The notes: generated from the sequence alone by a model not told the origin. A stretch of 14,448 nucleotides of DNA from CBDVBE01 sp964543525 (GCA_964543525.1 CAZIYW010000130.1:1-14448), one strand, 5' to 3'; counted from the stretch's first letter, positions 1 through 6,876 are shown. Numbers and translations are program-made.

Positions 1-1
1 T

Positions 2-55
2 CTGAATCAAGGGTATCAGATTATGGCGCAGGTCTCCTTAATTCTACGCTACTAA
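2..55 (+). CDS. C-terminal tail of a probable outer-membrane beta-barrel protein (5' end outside window)
   Basis: Reading from base 2, seventeen codons stay open to a TAA at 53-55. The last residues (G-Y-Q-I-M-A-Q-V-S-L-I-L-R-Y) alternate polar and hydrophobic and end in an aromatic residue. That is the pattern of the final beta-strand of barrel proteins recognised by the BAM machinery. Frame 1 is also open, to a TAA at 73-75, but its ending has no such pattern. With so little sequence this could be chance, and the family cannot be named. Confidence 0.35.
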   Translation: MNQGYQIMAQVSLILRY

Positions 56-163
56 CTGTTTTGATAGTTATATAAAGATATCACTTGTTTAAAAGACTAT
101 ACCGTAAAATAATTTTTTATATTATTTTAATAATCTTAGGATGCATGTTTATTTTAAAAAGAA

Positions 164-196
164 TTAACGCAAAATAAGATGGCATTATTATATTAT
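164..196 (+). promoter_or_regulatory. Possible promoter of tRNA-Arg, in AT-rich gap
   Basis: Bases 56-222 hold no convincing gene and are very AT-rich. A weak sigma-70-like pair is visible: TTAACG at 164-169 and TATTAT at 186-191 (spacing 16), with a second TATTAT at 191-196. Either would start transcription shortly before the tRNA at 223. AT-rich DNA gives such matches often, so this is tentative. Confidence 0.25.
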
Positions 197-222
197 AGCG
201 GTATACGGTACAATATAATAAT

Positions 223-296
223 GCGCTAGTAGCTCAGCTGGATAGAGCGTCGGCCTCCGGAGCCGAAGGTCACAGGTTCGAATCCTGTCTGGCGTA
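223..296 (+). tRNA. tRNA-Arg (anticodon CCG)
   Basis: The cloverleaf folds completely. The acceptor stem is 223-229 with 289-295, its first pair a G-U. The D arm carries the usual AGCTCAGCTGG. The anticodon stem is 250-254 with 262-266 and its loop is CTCCGGA, putting anticodon CCG at 257-259, which reads CGG (Arg). The T arm has TTCGAAT. The discriminator is A296. No CCA is encoded: the bases after the discriminator are TTT. The 3' end must therefore be added enzymatically, unlike the tRNA-Phe in this window, which encodes its CCA. Confidence 0.93.
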
Positions 297-302
297 TTTA
301 AC

Positions 303-331
303 TTCGATAAATTACTTTAGTATAGTATAAT
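303..331 (+). promoter_or_regulatory. Possible promoter of the STAS-PEGA gene
   Basis: A perfect -10 hexamer TATAAT lies at 326-331. The best-placed -35 (TTCGAT, 303-308, spacing 17) matches the consensus poorly. Transcription would begin near 338, leaving a leader of about 30 bases ahead of the ribosome binding site at 355-362. Read-through from tRNA-Arg is the alternative. Confidence 0.4.
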
Positions 332-354
332 AAATATCGTATGTAATCTCCCAC

Positions 355-362
355 AAAGGAGG
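355..362 (+). promoter_or_regulatory. Strong ribosome binding site that decides the STAS-PEGA start
   Basis: AAAGGAGG is a near-perfect Shine-Dalgarno and the only good one in front of the STAS frame. It places initiation at ATC 368 (5 bases after AGGAGG) or ATT 365 (2 bases after). No strong counterpart precedes TTG 560, which supports an unusual start codon in this short interval. Confidence 0.6.
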
Positions 363-367
363 GGATT

Positions 368-2197
368 ATCAAGTTCTCAACCAAAACTTCCGGCCTTTTT
401 GATATCATAGAACCTATTCTTGAGGGTGATGAGCTGTTTGACGCGAATGAACTGGAACAGCAGGTTACGAGTCTGATCGATTCAGGTAAGCGCAACTTCG
501 CTATTAATCTGGCAAACGTAGATTATCTCTACTCTGATTCCATCAACAAATTCATCAACTTGAATCATAAGGTTCTTAATGTATACGGTCGCCTTGCATT
601 GCTTTCACCCGGGGAACAGGTTTCACAAATTCTGCAGCGTGCCGGCATACAGAATTTTCTGAAGATCTATCAAACTGAAGAAGAATTAAAGCGTGCTTCA
701 GATGAAATAATCTCCCAGACATCGCAAATTAATTTAGCCGATGTACAAAAATACAAGCAACAGGAGGAAAAACCGGTCTCAGAATTTGAGGATTTCCGCT
801 CCGAGATCGGCAAGGCGATTGAAGGCACCCCACAGGAGAAAGAGAGCTTTGAGAATCTTGCCCAGGCGGATAGTGCATTCCCGCAGAATCAATCATTCGG
901 TCCGGGTGTGGAAGAGATACAGCAGCCCGATTTTTCATCAGGGATACCCTCGTTCAGCGATATTCCGTTTAATCCCAATTTTTCTCCGGCGTCATCACCA
1001 ACGCAGGATCTCGGGCAATCAAATGTGCCGCCGCCCCTGACCTCTGATTTCGATTATTCACAAATGCCCTCAATTCCAAGTTTCGACACACCACCATCAA
1101 CACAACCGCAGTTTGCCACACCGCAATATCCGGATTTTTCCCAGCAACAGCCATCAGCACCAGCTGAGTTTGAACCACAGGGTCCGCCGCCACCGCCTCC
1201 TGTTTTTAAGGAGAGAAAACCACCGGCACGAACCGAGCGAGCATTCGACAGAATTGCCGATGACAGCAGATTTGACGAAGAAGAATTCGGAAAAAAGAAA
1301 TTTCCGGTTGCCGCAGTACTTGTGCCGTTAATACTGCTTGCAATTATCGGTGGCGGTGTTTATCTGTTCTTCTTCGGTCCCTTTAAAGGCGCCATCAGAC
1401 CAAAACCGGTACAGGTAGAAAAAGAGGTTTCTCCGGAAATCCCGCAAATAGCGGTAAAAGAAGAGCAAAAAGAAGAAGAGGTTATTCAGGAAAAAGTCGA
1501 AGAAGAAGAACCGCCGGAACCCGAAAGACCGGTAAAAAGGCCGCCGGCAAAAAAGAAATATACCCCTCGTCCACGACCTAAAACGGTTAAGACAACACCT
1601 AAAAAGACCGTTTCAACCACACCGGCAACAAATAACCGGATTATTATTACCTCACTTCCACCGTCAGCAACAATAATTGTCAATGGCAGAAGTATAGGCA
1701 AAACGCCCTACACCTGGAAAGACCCTTCCGTGTATGGCATGGTTTCCATAACGGTCGAAAAAAGTGGTTATGTTGCAAAAAAAATGAGCGTTGAATTTAC
1801 CGGCGGGACGGTGAAAAAACACTTTGTACTGGACAGGAAAACAACCGAGTCACGGCCAAAACCCACACCGACACCGGTAGTTAAAACAACCCCGACACCA
1901 ACACCTACCCCGACACCGACGCCAACGCCGACACCCACACCGAAAACGACACCGACACCGACGCCAACGCCAACAACTCCCACAGCAGGTCCGGTTGGCA
2001 CAATATTCATTTCGTCGTTACCACCAATGGCTGACGTGTATATGGACGGAAAGAAAATCGGCAAAACCAACATTGCTGAGTTAAAAGTTTCTGCCGGCAC
2101 ACACACCATGCGATTTGTAAAAGGTGCCAAAGAGCTCACCAAAACCATGACTTTTACAGAAGGCAAAAACCCATCACAATTGATTCGGCTGAAGTAG
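368..2197 (+). CDS. STAS domain - transmembrane - double PEGA domain protein, with a non-canonical start
   Basis: From codon 368 the product is about 609 residues. Residues 1-105 form a STAS (anti-sigma-factor antagonist) domain, including a conserved D-S pair in Y-L-Y-S-D-S, the position phosphorylated in SpoIIAA-type proteins. A Pro/Gln/Ser-rich linker follows. One membrane helix lies at about 312-337 (after G-K-K-K-F-P), then a charged Glu/Lys/Pro stretch, PEGA domain 1 (about 422-490), a Thr-Pro repeat (about 498-539) and PEGA domain 2 (about 542-609). The predicted topology is cytoplasmic STAS and periplasmic PEGA. The frame is open back to a TAA at 344-346 but has no ATG, GTG or TTG before TTG 560, which would cut the STAS domain. 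ATC 368 lies 5 bases after AGGAGG (357-362); ATT 365 is closer. A sequence error or a rare start codon are both possible. Function inferred: trans-envelope signalling or an envelope scaffold. Confidence 0.8.
   Translation: MKFSTKTSGLFDIIEPILEGDELFDANELEQQVTSLIDSGKRNFAINLANVDYLYSDSINKFINLNHKVLNVYGRLALLSPGEQVSQILQRAGIQNFLKIYQTEEELKRASDEIISQTSQINLADVQKYKQQEEKPVSEFEDFRSEIGKAIEGTPQEKESFENLAQADSAFPQNQSFGPGVEEIQQPDFSSGIPSFSDIPFNPNFSPASSPTQDLGQSNVPPPLTSDFDYSQMPSIPSFDTPPSTQPQFATPQYPDFSQQQPSAPAEFEPQGPPPPPPVFKERKPPARTERAFDRIADDSRFDEEEFGKKKFPVAAVLVPLILLAIIGGGVYLFFFGPFKGAIRPKPVQVEKEVSPEIPQIAVKEEQKEEEVIQEKVEEEEPPEPERPVKRPPAKKKYTPRPRPKTVKTTPKKTVSTTPATNNRIIITSLPPSATIIVNGRSIGKTPYTWKDPSVYGMVSITVEKSGYVAKKMSVEFTGGTVKKHFVLDRKTTESRPKPTPTPVVKTTPTPTPTPTPTPTPTPTPKTTPTPTPTPTTPTAGPVGTIFISSLPPMADVYMDGKKIGKTNIAELKVSAGTHTMRFVKGAKELTKTMTFTEGKNPSQLIRLK
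1862..1984 (+). repeat. Hexanucleotide repeat coding for a Thr-Pro tract
   Basis: The DNA repeats a six-base unit of the type CCGACA/CCAACG, encoding alternating Thr and Pro interrupted by Val-Val-Lys-Thr and Lys-Thr. It links the two PEGA domains of the STAS-PEGA protein and should be an extended, stiff spacer. Because the unit is six bases, slippage would change the length without shifting the frame. Opposite-strand ORFs rich in Gly-Val here are shadows of this tract. Confidence 0.9.
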
Positions 2198-2210
2198 TCA
2201 AGCTTTTCAC

Positions 2211-2250
2211 AGTATACTCCGGGAACCCTTCCGGAGTATATTCTTTTTTT
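2211..2250 (+). terminator. Rho-independent terminator after STAS-PEGA
   Basis: A 12-bp stem (2211-2222 with 2231-2242, one G-U pair) encloses the 8-base loop GAACCCTT. It overlaps a T-rich run ending in seven T at 2244-2250. It lies 14 bases after the TAG stop, so it should separate this gene from the M23 gene, whose start is only 39 bases further on. Confidence 0.9.
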
Positions 2251-2288
2251 CATTCTTAATATTCTGCACCAGTGAGGATTGCTGCACA

Positions 2289-3671
2289 GTGATTAAACAA
2301 CAGGGATTGAATTACTTTTTTAAAACAAAACATACAAAACGACTCAGCCTGCGCATTTTACTCGGCTCACTTTCAGTCTCTCTTGTACTCTACTTCTGTA
2401 CCCAATTCAGCAGTAAAAAGGGACAGAATCTTACACCAATGGAGCATACACCGGTAGTTCGGCAAACTGCCGCTATTCATGAACCATATATCCAGTTTTT
2501 TTCTTATATAGTAAAAAAAGGTGATACTTTTGCCGGTATCCTCTCAAAATTTAATATCACGGAAGACGAGGCTTTCCACTACTATAAATCACTGAAATCC
2601 ATCGGATTCTCGACACTTTTCCCCGGGGATTCTCTCTGTCTTACCAAAGATGAAGCAAAAAGAGTAAAAACTGTCTCACTCCTGAACAGACTGAGCTACT
2701 GGTATCATGTACAAAATACCGACAGTACACTGCACCTTGAAAAGAAACCGGTTGAAGTTACCACCTATCGGTGCCTGGTGAAAGGTATTCTTGAATCCTC
2801 ACTCTCCGAGGATATGTACAAATACGGTGTTGGTGATGCACTGGTAATCAAACTTGCCGATATCTTTGCCTGGGATATTAACTTTTTTATGGATCCGCGT
2901 AAAGGTGACACTTTTGAGGTACTCTTTGAAAAATATTACCGTGACGGCCGATTCATCGGTTATGGCGAAATACTTGCCGCAAAATACGTAAACCGCGACA
3001 AAACGTTCTATGCAATCGGTATGAAAGATGCCAACGGCAAGCTTAACTACTATGATAAAAACGGCAAATCAGTACAGAAACAGTTTCTGAGAGCGCCGCT
3101 GCGCTTTCATAGAATTTCTTCGGGATTTTCATACAGCAGAAAACACCCCATTCTCGGTATTTACAGACCGCATCTTGGTGTTGACTACGCTGCAGCAAAG
3201 GGAACCCCGGTATATGCTGCTGCTGACGGTGTTGTACGGCATGCCAAATGGAACGGTAATTACGGTCGACAGGTGAGTATCTCGCATGGCGCTTCATATA
3301 CCACCTACTATGGTCACCTGCACACCATCGCACGAGGTATCGTACCCGGCGTTCACGTATCGCAGGGACAGTGTGTCGGCACCGTCGGGAAAACGGGCCT
3401 GGCAACGGGGTACCATCTGGACTACCGCATGAAAGTAGGATCCCGCTATGTCAACCCGGTAACGTTAACACTCCCGTCAAAAGAAGGGGTAGCGCCTGAA
3501 AAACTCCTCCACTTTGAAATCATTAAACATAACTATCTTTCCATGCTGCATATGCGCATGCCTCGGAATGGCTGTATTGTACTCGATGTTCTTCAGCCGG
3601 ATAAGGCAAAACCGGTTCTGTCCAAAACCACCCCGATTGTCCCAGACGATGCTAACGCCGCAAGTTCTTGA
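2289..3671 (+). CDS. Membrane-anchored LysM-like/M23 family murein metallopeptidase
   Basis: The 460-residue product should cut peptidoglycan cross-links in the periplasm. Residues 19-38 form a signal anchor. A LysM/OapA-like module begins at Y-I-V-K-K-G-D-T-F (about 73-118). The M23 catalytic domain spans about 265-395. Its zinc motif is H295-L-G-V-D299, followed by Y-G-H343-L-H345 and G-Y-H376-L-D378-Y-R. Most family members read H-L-H at the last site, so the third zinc ligand position is Asp here; I recall H-L-D forms in natural homologues but have not checked. The start is GTG 2289 with GAGGA at 2274-2278 (spacing 10). The family resembles MepM/NlpD-type hydrolases, but the symbol cannot be fixed. 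The 3' end overlaps the next gene by 23 bases. Confidence 0.88.
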   Translation: MIKQQGLNYFFKTKHTKRLSLRILLGSLSVSLVLYFCTQFSSKKGQNLTPMEHTPVVRQTAAIHEPYIQFFSYIVKKGDTFAGILSKFNITEDEAFHYYKSLKSIGFSTLFPGDSLCLTKDEAKRVKTVSLLNRLSYWYHVQNTDSTLHLEKKPVEVTTYRCLVKGILESSLSEDMYKYGVGDALVIKLADIFAWDINFFMDPRKGDTFEVLFEKYYRDGRFIGYGEILAAKYVNRDKTFYAIGMKDANGKLNYYDKNGKSVQKQFLRAPLRFHRISSGFSYSRKHPILGIYRPHLGVDYAAAKGTPVYAAADGVVRHAKWNGNYGRQVSISHGASYTTYYGHLHTIARGIVPGVHVSQGQCVGTVGKTGLATGYHLDYRMKVGSRYVNPVTLTLPSKEGVAPEKLLHFEIIKHNYLSMLHMRMPRNGCIVLDVLQPDKAKPVLSKTTPIVPDDANAASS

Positions 3672-4062
3672 TAAGATACGGAACGAGATTATTCTCTCCG
3701 GAAGGGATACCCGCTACAAACTTGAAGCATACGGTTTTGTCCTGCATGGTCTCAATTTTTACCATACCAAATCGGGTGAGCGTCGCCATTTCACCGGTCA
3801 GGAACTGGCCAGAGGCCTGATTGAATTCGCCCAGAAACAATTCGGCCCGCTGACCGCCGACGTACTTAAGCATTGGGGTATCCAAACCACCGACGACCTC
3901 GGCTACATTGTCTATAACCTCATTGATATAAAACTGATACGCAAGCAGGACAGCGACTCTCTGGAAGACTTTTTCAATGTTATCGATATTACGAAATACC
4001 TTGATACACAAATAAGCTATCACATTGATAAAGGCTATATAAAAAGCATAAAAGGTGCTTGA
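3649..4062 (+). CDS. Minf_1886-family small protein, function unknown
   Basis: This 137-residue soluble protein has no signal peptide or membrane segment. It shows the conserved run of the Minf_1886 family as I remember it: D-x-R-Y-x-x-x-A-Y-x-F-V near residue 20, then R-R-H-F-T-G-Q-E-L, then F-G-P-L-T-A-D-V-L-x-H-W-G-I and T-x-D-L-G-x-I-V-x-N-L-I, ending with a D-S-L-x-D-F acidic segment. No biochemical role is established to my knowledge. The frame is open further upstream (to 3514), but that part lies wholly inside the M23 gene. ATG 3649 gives the usual family N-terminus (M-L-T-P-Q-V-L). There is no good ribosome binding site before it, so translation is probably coupled to the M23 gene, which it overlaps by 23 bases. 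Confidence 0.75.
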   Translation: MLTPQVLDKIRNEIILSGRDTRYKLEAYGFVLHGLNFYHTKSGERRHFTGQELARGLIEFAQKQFGPLTADVLKHWGIQTTDDLGYIVYNLIDIKLIRKQDSDSLEDFFNVIDITKYLDTQISYHIDKGYIKSIKGA

Positions 4063-4115
4063 CTTCAACTATCAGGTACATATATTTTAACATTCCATTA
4101 TTGTGAATACCGTGT

Positions 4116-4191
4116 GCCGCTTTAGCTCAGTCGGTAGAGCAAGGGACTGAAAATCCCTGTGTCCGCAGTTCGATTCTGCGAGGCGGCACCA
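4116..4191 (+). tRNA. tRNA-Phe (anticodon GAA), CCA encoded
   Basis: A full cloverleaf of 76 bases. The acceptor stem is 4116-4122 with 4181-4187, the D arm has TAGCTCAGTCGG, and the anticodon stem is 4142-4146 with 4154-4158. The loop CTGAAAA gives anticodon GAA at 4149-4151. The T arm has TTCGATT, the discriminator is A4188, and CCA is encoded at 4189-4191. A strong terminator begins 8 bases later. Confidence 0.96.
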
Positions 4192-4198
4192 TCGAAAT

Positions 4199-4234
4199 AA
4201 AAAGCTCTGTTGGATTACCGGCGGAGCTTTTTTT
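4199..4234 (+). terminator. Rho-independent terminator after tRNA-Phe
   Basis: A very stable hairpin. Bases 4199-4213 pair with 4218-4232 (15 pairs, three of them G-U) around the tetraloop ATTA at 4214-4217. The stem runs into seven T at 4228-4234. It closes the M23, Minf_1886, tRNA-Phe unit. Bases 4235-4390 beyond it are AT-rich, with no gene and no clear promoter. Confidence 0.92.
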
Positions 4235-4401
4235 ATTTATGCAATTTATTTAGTTTGTGTGAATGATTTTAAAAAAAATTTTAAACAGAGCCGATAAAAA
4301 GTTGTAGCTTTATAGTATATTAGCAAATTAGAGTATTTAATAATCCCTTATTTCAAGTACCTTTTAACACACTTTATTGTTTTTTACGAAGAGGAGAAGG
4401 T

Positions 4402-6429
4402 ATGAATAAAAAAACAAAGAGTGTTTCATTATTAGTAGCCCTGTTTTTTCTGAGTATCGATTCTGAAGGAGGAGAGGTAACCAAGTCCTTATCCCCAATC
4501 ATTGTAAACCAAATTGGGTATGAGATATATGGTCCCAAGGTAGCGATTTATCAGAACGATGGAAGTCTTTCCCCTACTGAGTTTACGGTAACCGATGGGG
4601 CCAACAATGTTGTATTCACCGGTGATATTGTTGACGTGGGATCTGTTGATGGATGGGATATGGGAAGTTTTTCTACAATGGATTTTTCTGAGTTAAAAAA
4701 TACCGGAACATTCAAAATAAAAGTAGGTAGTGAAGAGTCGTTTTCCTTTGAAATTAAAAAGAATTGTATTTTTTCAAATACGATTAATCCTATTTTCTCC
4801 TGTATAAAGAAGATGCGTTCCACTGAATACGATAGAGATGTGCCCCTTTACGGATCAGGTGGGAAAACTGTAGATATTCATGGCGGGTACAAAGAAGCCT
4901 CAGGAGATGATGCTAAACATATCAGCCATCTTCAGTTTTCTAATTTCCTGCCAACACATGAAATACCCGAATGTGTATGGGGCCTCTTAACCGCATATGA
5001 GTATAATAGTGATAATTATGATAACGCTAATTTAACAAACGCCATTTTATCTGAAGCAGCCTTTGGGGCTGATTATCTCAATCGTGCATGTTCTCCTGAT
5101 GGTTATTTTTATTCAACCGTTTTTGATGGGTGGGGCTCAACGGAAAGAACGGTTTGTGCGTATATAAGTCAAACCGGTGGTGACTGGGAAATGACAAGTA
5201 ATTATCAGACAGCCTTTCGCGAGGGAGGTGGTTTCTCTATTGCTGCATTAGCAAAAGCAAATAATATGAACATTCAAGGTGAGTATACTTCCGCTCAATA
5301 TCTGGAAACTGCAGAAAAAGCTTATGCACATATTAAAGCAAATAATTCAAATTATGATGATAACGGGCAAGAAAATTTTCTGGATGAATTGGAAGCCGCG
5401 CTTGCATCTATTGAATTATATAGTGCTACAAACAAGGAAGAATATAAAACGGAAGCGGATACATGGGTTAATAAAATACTCAACAGACAAACCTCTGAAG
5501 GCTATTTCTATTGCGATAATGCCCAACAACGTCCCTATTACCATGCTGAAAGTGAAGGGTTGCCACTTTTAGTACTATCATCATATTTAAAAATTGAGAC
5601 AAATAATACCGAGAAAATTAAAACGGCTATTACAAAAAATATCCATTGGTATTTCTCTATCACAAAGGAAGTTACTAATCCGTTCAACTATATCCGGTTG
5701 TATGCACCGTCATATACTCGCGGTCACTATGGAAAAGCTCGGAAATCCTTTTTTATGCCTCATGATAATGAGTCCGGATATTGGTGGCAAGGAGAAAATG
5801 CACGATTGGGTTCAATGACGGCAGCACTTCTTATCAGCACAAAAACATTGAACCCAACATTCAGACTCAGCACAGACTCCCTTTCCCGACTAGCCATGTC
5901 TCAAATCGATTGGATTTTAGGCAGAAATCCTTTTCAGTATTGTATGTTATTAGGATCCGGAAAATATGATTATCCTATTGGCCCGGAAGGTGGTATTGAA
6001 GGAGGCATATGTAATGGATTGGCTGGCGCTGATGATGATGGTGGGATATGGTTTTTTGAAGACTGGCGATCGTCTGAACAATGGTTACCGCATGGAGCTA
6101 ACTATTTATTTGCTATTTCCATTGTATCAAGTTTGTCGAATGAACCAACCTACATTACACATCATACCGGCAATGAAAACATTGACTTATCAGATTTAAT
6201 TATTCATAAGCAACACAACACTGTCTCAATATCTTTACATCCCTGTAATAAACACGATGGTATAATCAACGTATACAATGTACAGGGAAGGAAAGTTATA
6301 TCGGTCCCGGTGTCCGGTAATACCAATCTCATAACTTTCGAAGCCGGCCTTTTTGCGAAAGGCTTACTGGTATTTGAATTTAATGATGGTAAAAGGAAAG
6401 TTATTCACACATGGGTGAACTCAAAATAA
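4402..6429 (+). CDS. Secreted glycoside hydrolase family 9 (cellulase-type) with C-terminal sorting domain
   Basis: A 675-residue exported enzyme likely to hydrolyse beta-1,4-glucan. It has a signal peptide at residues 1-24, an Ig-like CelD_N domain at about 32-117 (starting I-I-V-N-Q-I-G-Y) and a GH9 (alpha/alpha)6 barrel at about 125-582. The catalytic base region is H-G-G-Y-K-E165-A-S-G-D169-D-A-K-H. Against the usual G-G-W-x-D-A-G-D the base Asp is kept but the helper Asp is Glu. The LGRNP motif is present (506-510). The acid is E559 in S-E-Q-W-L-P-H-G-A. Residues about 600-675 resemble a Por/T9SS type A tail (I-N-V-Y-N-V-Q-G-R-K-V, then a Lys/Arg-rich end). The ribosome site AGGAG (4392-4396) is 5 bases from ATG. 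The gene is AT-rich and stands alone. Cellodextrinase or other beta-glucan activity is possible. Confidence 0.88.
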   Translation: MNKKTKSVSLLVALFFLSIDSEGGEVTKSLSPIIVNQIGYEIYGPKVAIYQNDGSLSPTEFTVTDGANNVVFTGDIVDVGSVDGWDMGSFSTMDFSELKNTGTFKIKVGSEESFSFEIKKNCIFSNTINPIFSCIKKMRSTEYDRDVPLYGSGGKTVDIHGGYKEASGDDAKHISHLQFSNFLPTHEIPECVWGLLTAYEYNSDNYDNANLTNAILSEAAFGADYLNRACSPDGYFYSTVFDGWGSTERTVCAYISQTGGDWEMTSNYQTAFREGGGFSIAALAKANNMNIQGEYTSAQYLETAEKAYAHIKANNSNYDDNGQENFLDELEAALASIELYSATNKEEYKTEADTWVNKILNRQTSEGYFYCDNAQQRPYYHAESEGLPLLVLSSYLKIETNNTEKIKTAITKNIHWYFSITKEVTNPFNYIRLYAPSYTRGHYGKARKSFFMPHDNESGYWWQGENARLGSMTAALLISTKTLNPTFRLSTDSLSRLAMSQIDWILGRNPFQYCMLLGSGKYDYPIGPEGGIEGGICNGLAGADDDGGIWFFEDWRSSEQWLPHGANYLFAISIVSSLSNEPTYITHHTGNENIDLSDLIIHKQHNTVSISLHPCNKHDGIINVYNVQGRKVISVPVSGNTNLITFEAGLFAKGLLVFEFNDGKRKVIHTWVNSK

Positions 6430-6561
6430 CCTGGGAAATCATCACACACGATATTTTTTCTTGCTCCAATAGTAAGCGAAGCGCAGGTTTAAAAATTTTC
6501 AGGCAACACCCGCCTCTCTACGATTCTTCCATTGGAAACAGAGACGACATATCTTATTTAA

Positions 6562-6663
6562 GAAAAGAAAATGGTTGGAAATTTCGGATATAGCCTTATT
6601 TTAACGCCTCGATATATAGCAGAACTAATTTATTGTTTAATTTTATTTTTCCATTTTCTTTTC
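6562..6663. repeat. Perfect 13-bp inverted repeat flanking 76 bases
   Basis: GAAAAGAAAATGG at 6562-6574 is exactly complementary to CCATTTTCTTTTC at 6651-6663. The inner 76 bases are AT-rich and non-coding. The right arm ends where recognisable phosphofructokinase sequence stops, so this may be a small insertion element that truncated that gene. The arms are purine-rich and simple, so coincidence is not excluded. I see no target-site duplication. Confidence 0.45.
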
Positions 6664-6876
6664 AGTCCGGCCCCCCAAAAGCAACATTGTCAATAGTTTT
6701 GGGAACACCGACTACCGCCATCACCCGGTTTCTACGTGACGCTTCCTCTGCTATTGCCAATGCACCTTTCTGGGAACCGTCTCCGCAATAACAAAAAGCT
6801 CATTTACCTCTCTGCGTATGAGCGTATCCACAATCTCACCTGTTTTCTCCAAGAAAACGCTTTTTACATTTTTTAC
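6662..6876 (-). pseudogene. Fossil fragment of 6-phosphofructokinase
   Basis: On the minus strand, 6876 down to about 6788 reads V-K-N-V-K-S-V-F-L-E-K-T-G-E-I-V-D-T-L and then I-R-R-E-V-N-E-L-F-V-I. Then one base is missing from a GGC codon. With that G restored the frame continues G-G-D-G-S-Q-K-G-A-L-A-I-A-E-E-A-S-R-R-N and R-V-M-A-V-V-G-V-P-K-T-I-D-N-V, then A-F-G-G-P-D and a TGA at 6664-6662. G-G-D-G-[ST] with P-K-T-I-D-N is the nucleotide and fructose-6-phosphate binding core of the PFK family. The rest of the gene (over 300 residues expected) is gone at both ends and the R-G segment before E-I-V-D is missing. It cannot make a working enzyme. The DNA is seen; the family assignment is from motif knowledge. 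Confidence 0.8.

Noticed and set aside
1862..1984. Repeat tract as a CRISPR array
   Set aside because: The unit is six bases, has no spacers, and lies inside a coding frame.
560..2197. TTG 560 as the true start of the STAS-PEGA protein
   Set aside because: It lies inside the STAS domain, lacks a ribosome site, and the upstream 64 codons read as a normal STAS N-terminus.
1768..2253. Minus-strand 161-codon frame rich in Gly-Val
   Set aside because: It is the shadow of the Thr-Pro repeat on the other strand.
3043..3405. Minus-strand 120-codon frame within the M23 gene
   Set aside because: It is antisense to the conserved M23 catalytic domain, and its translation shows no family motif or export signal.
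3514..3648. Longer N-terminus for the Minf_1886-family protein
   Set aside because: The extension is wholly inside the M23 gene, Cys-rich and unlike the family. ATG 3649 gives the usual start.
4116..4191. tRNA-Phe as an integration site
   Set aside because: No integrase and no duplicated tRNA 3' end are visible in the window.
5279..6199. Four plus-strand frames of 62-97 codons inside the GH9 gene
   Set aside because: They are out-of-frame shadows of a gene with a complete catalytic domain.
6411..6593. 60-codon frame after the GH9 stop as a small gene
   Set aside because: No ribosome site and no recognisable protein; it overlaps the GH9 end and runs into the inverted repeat.
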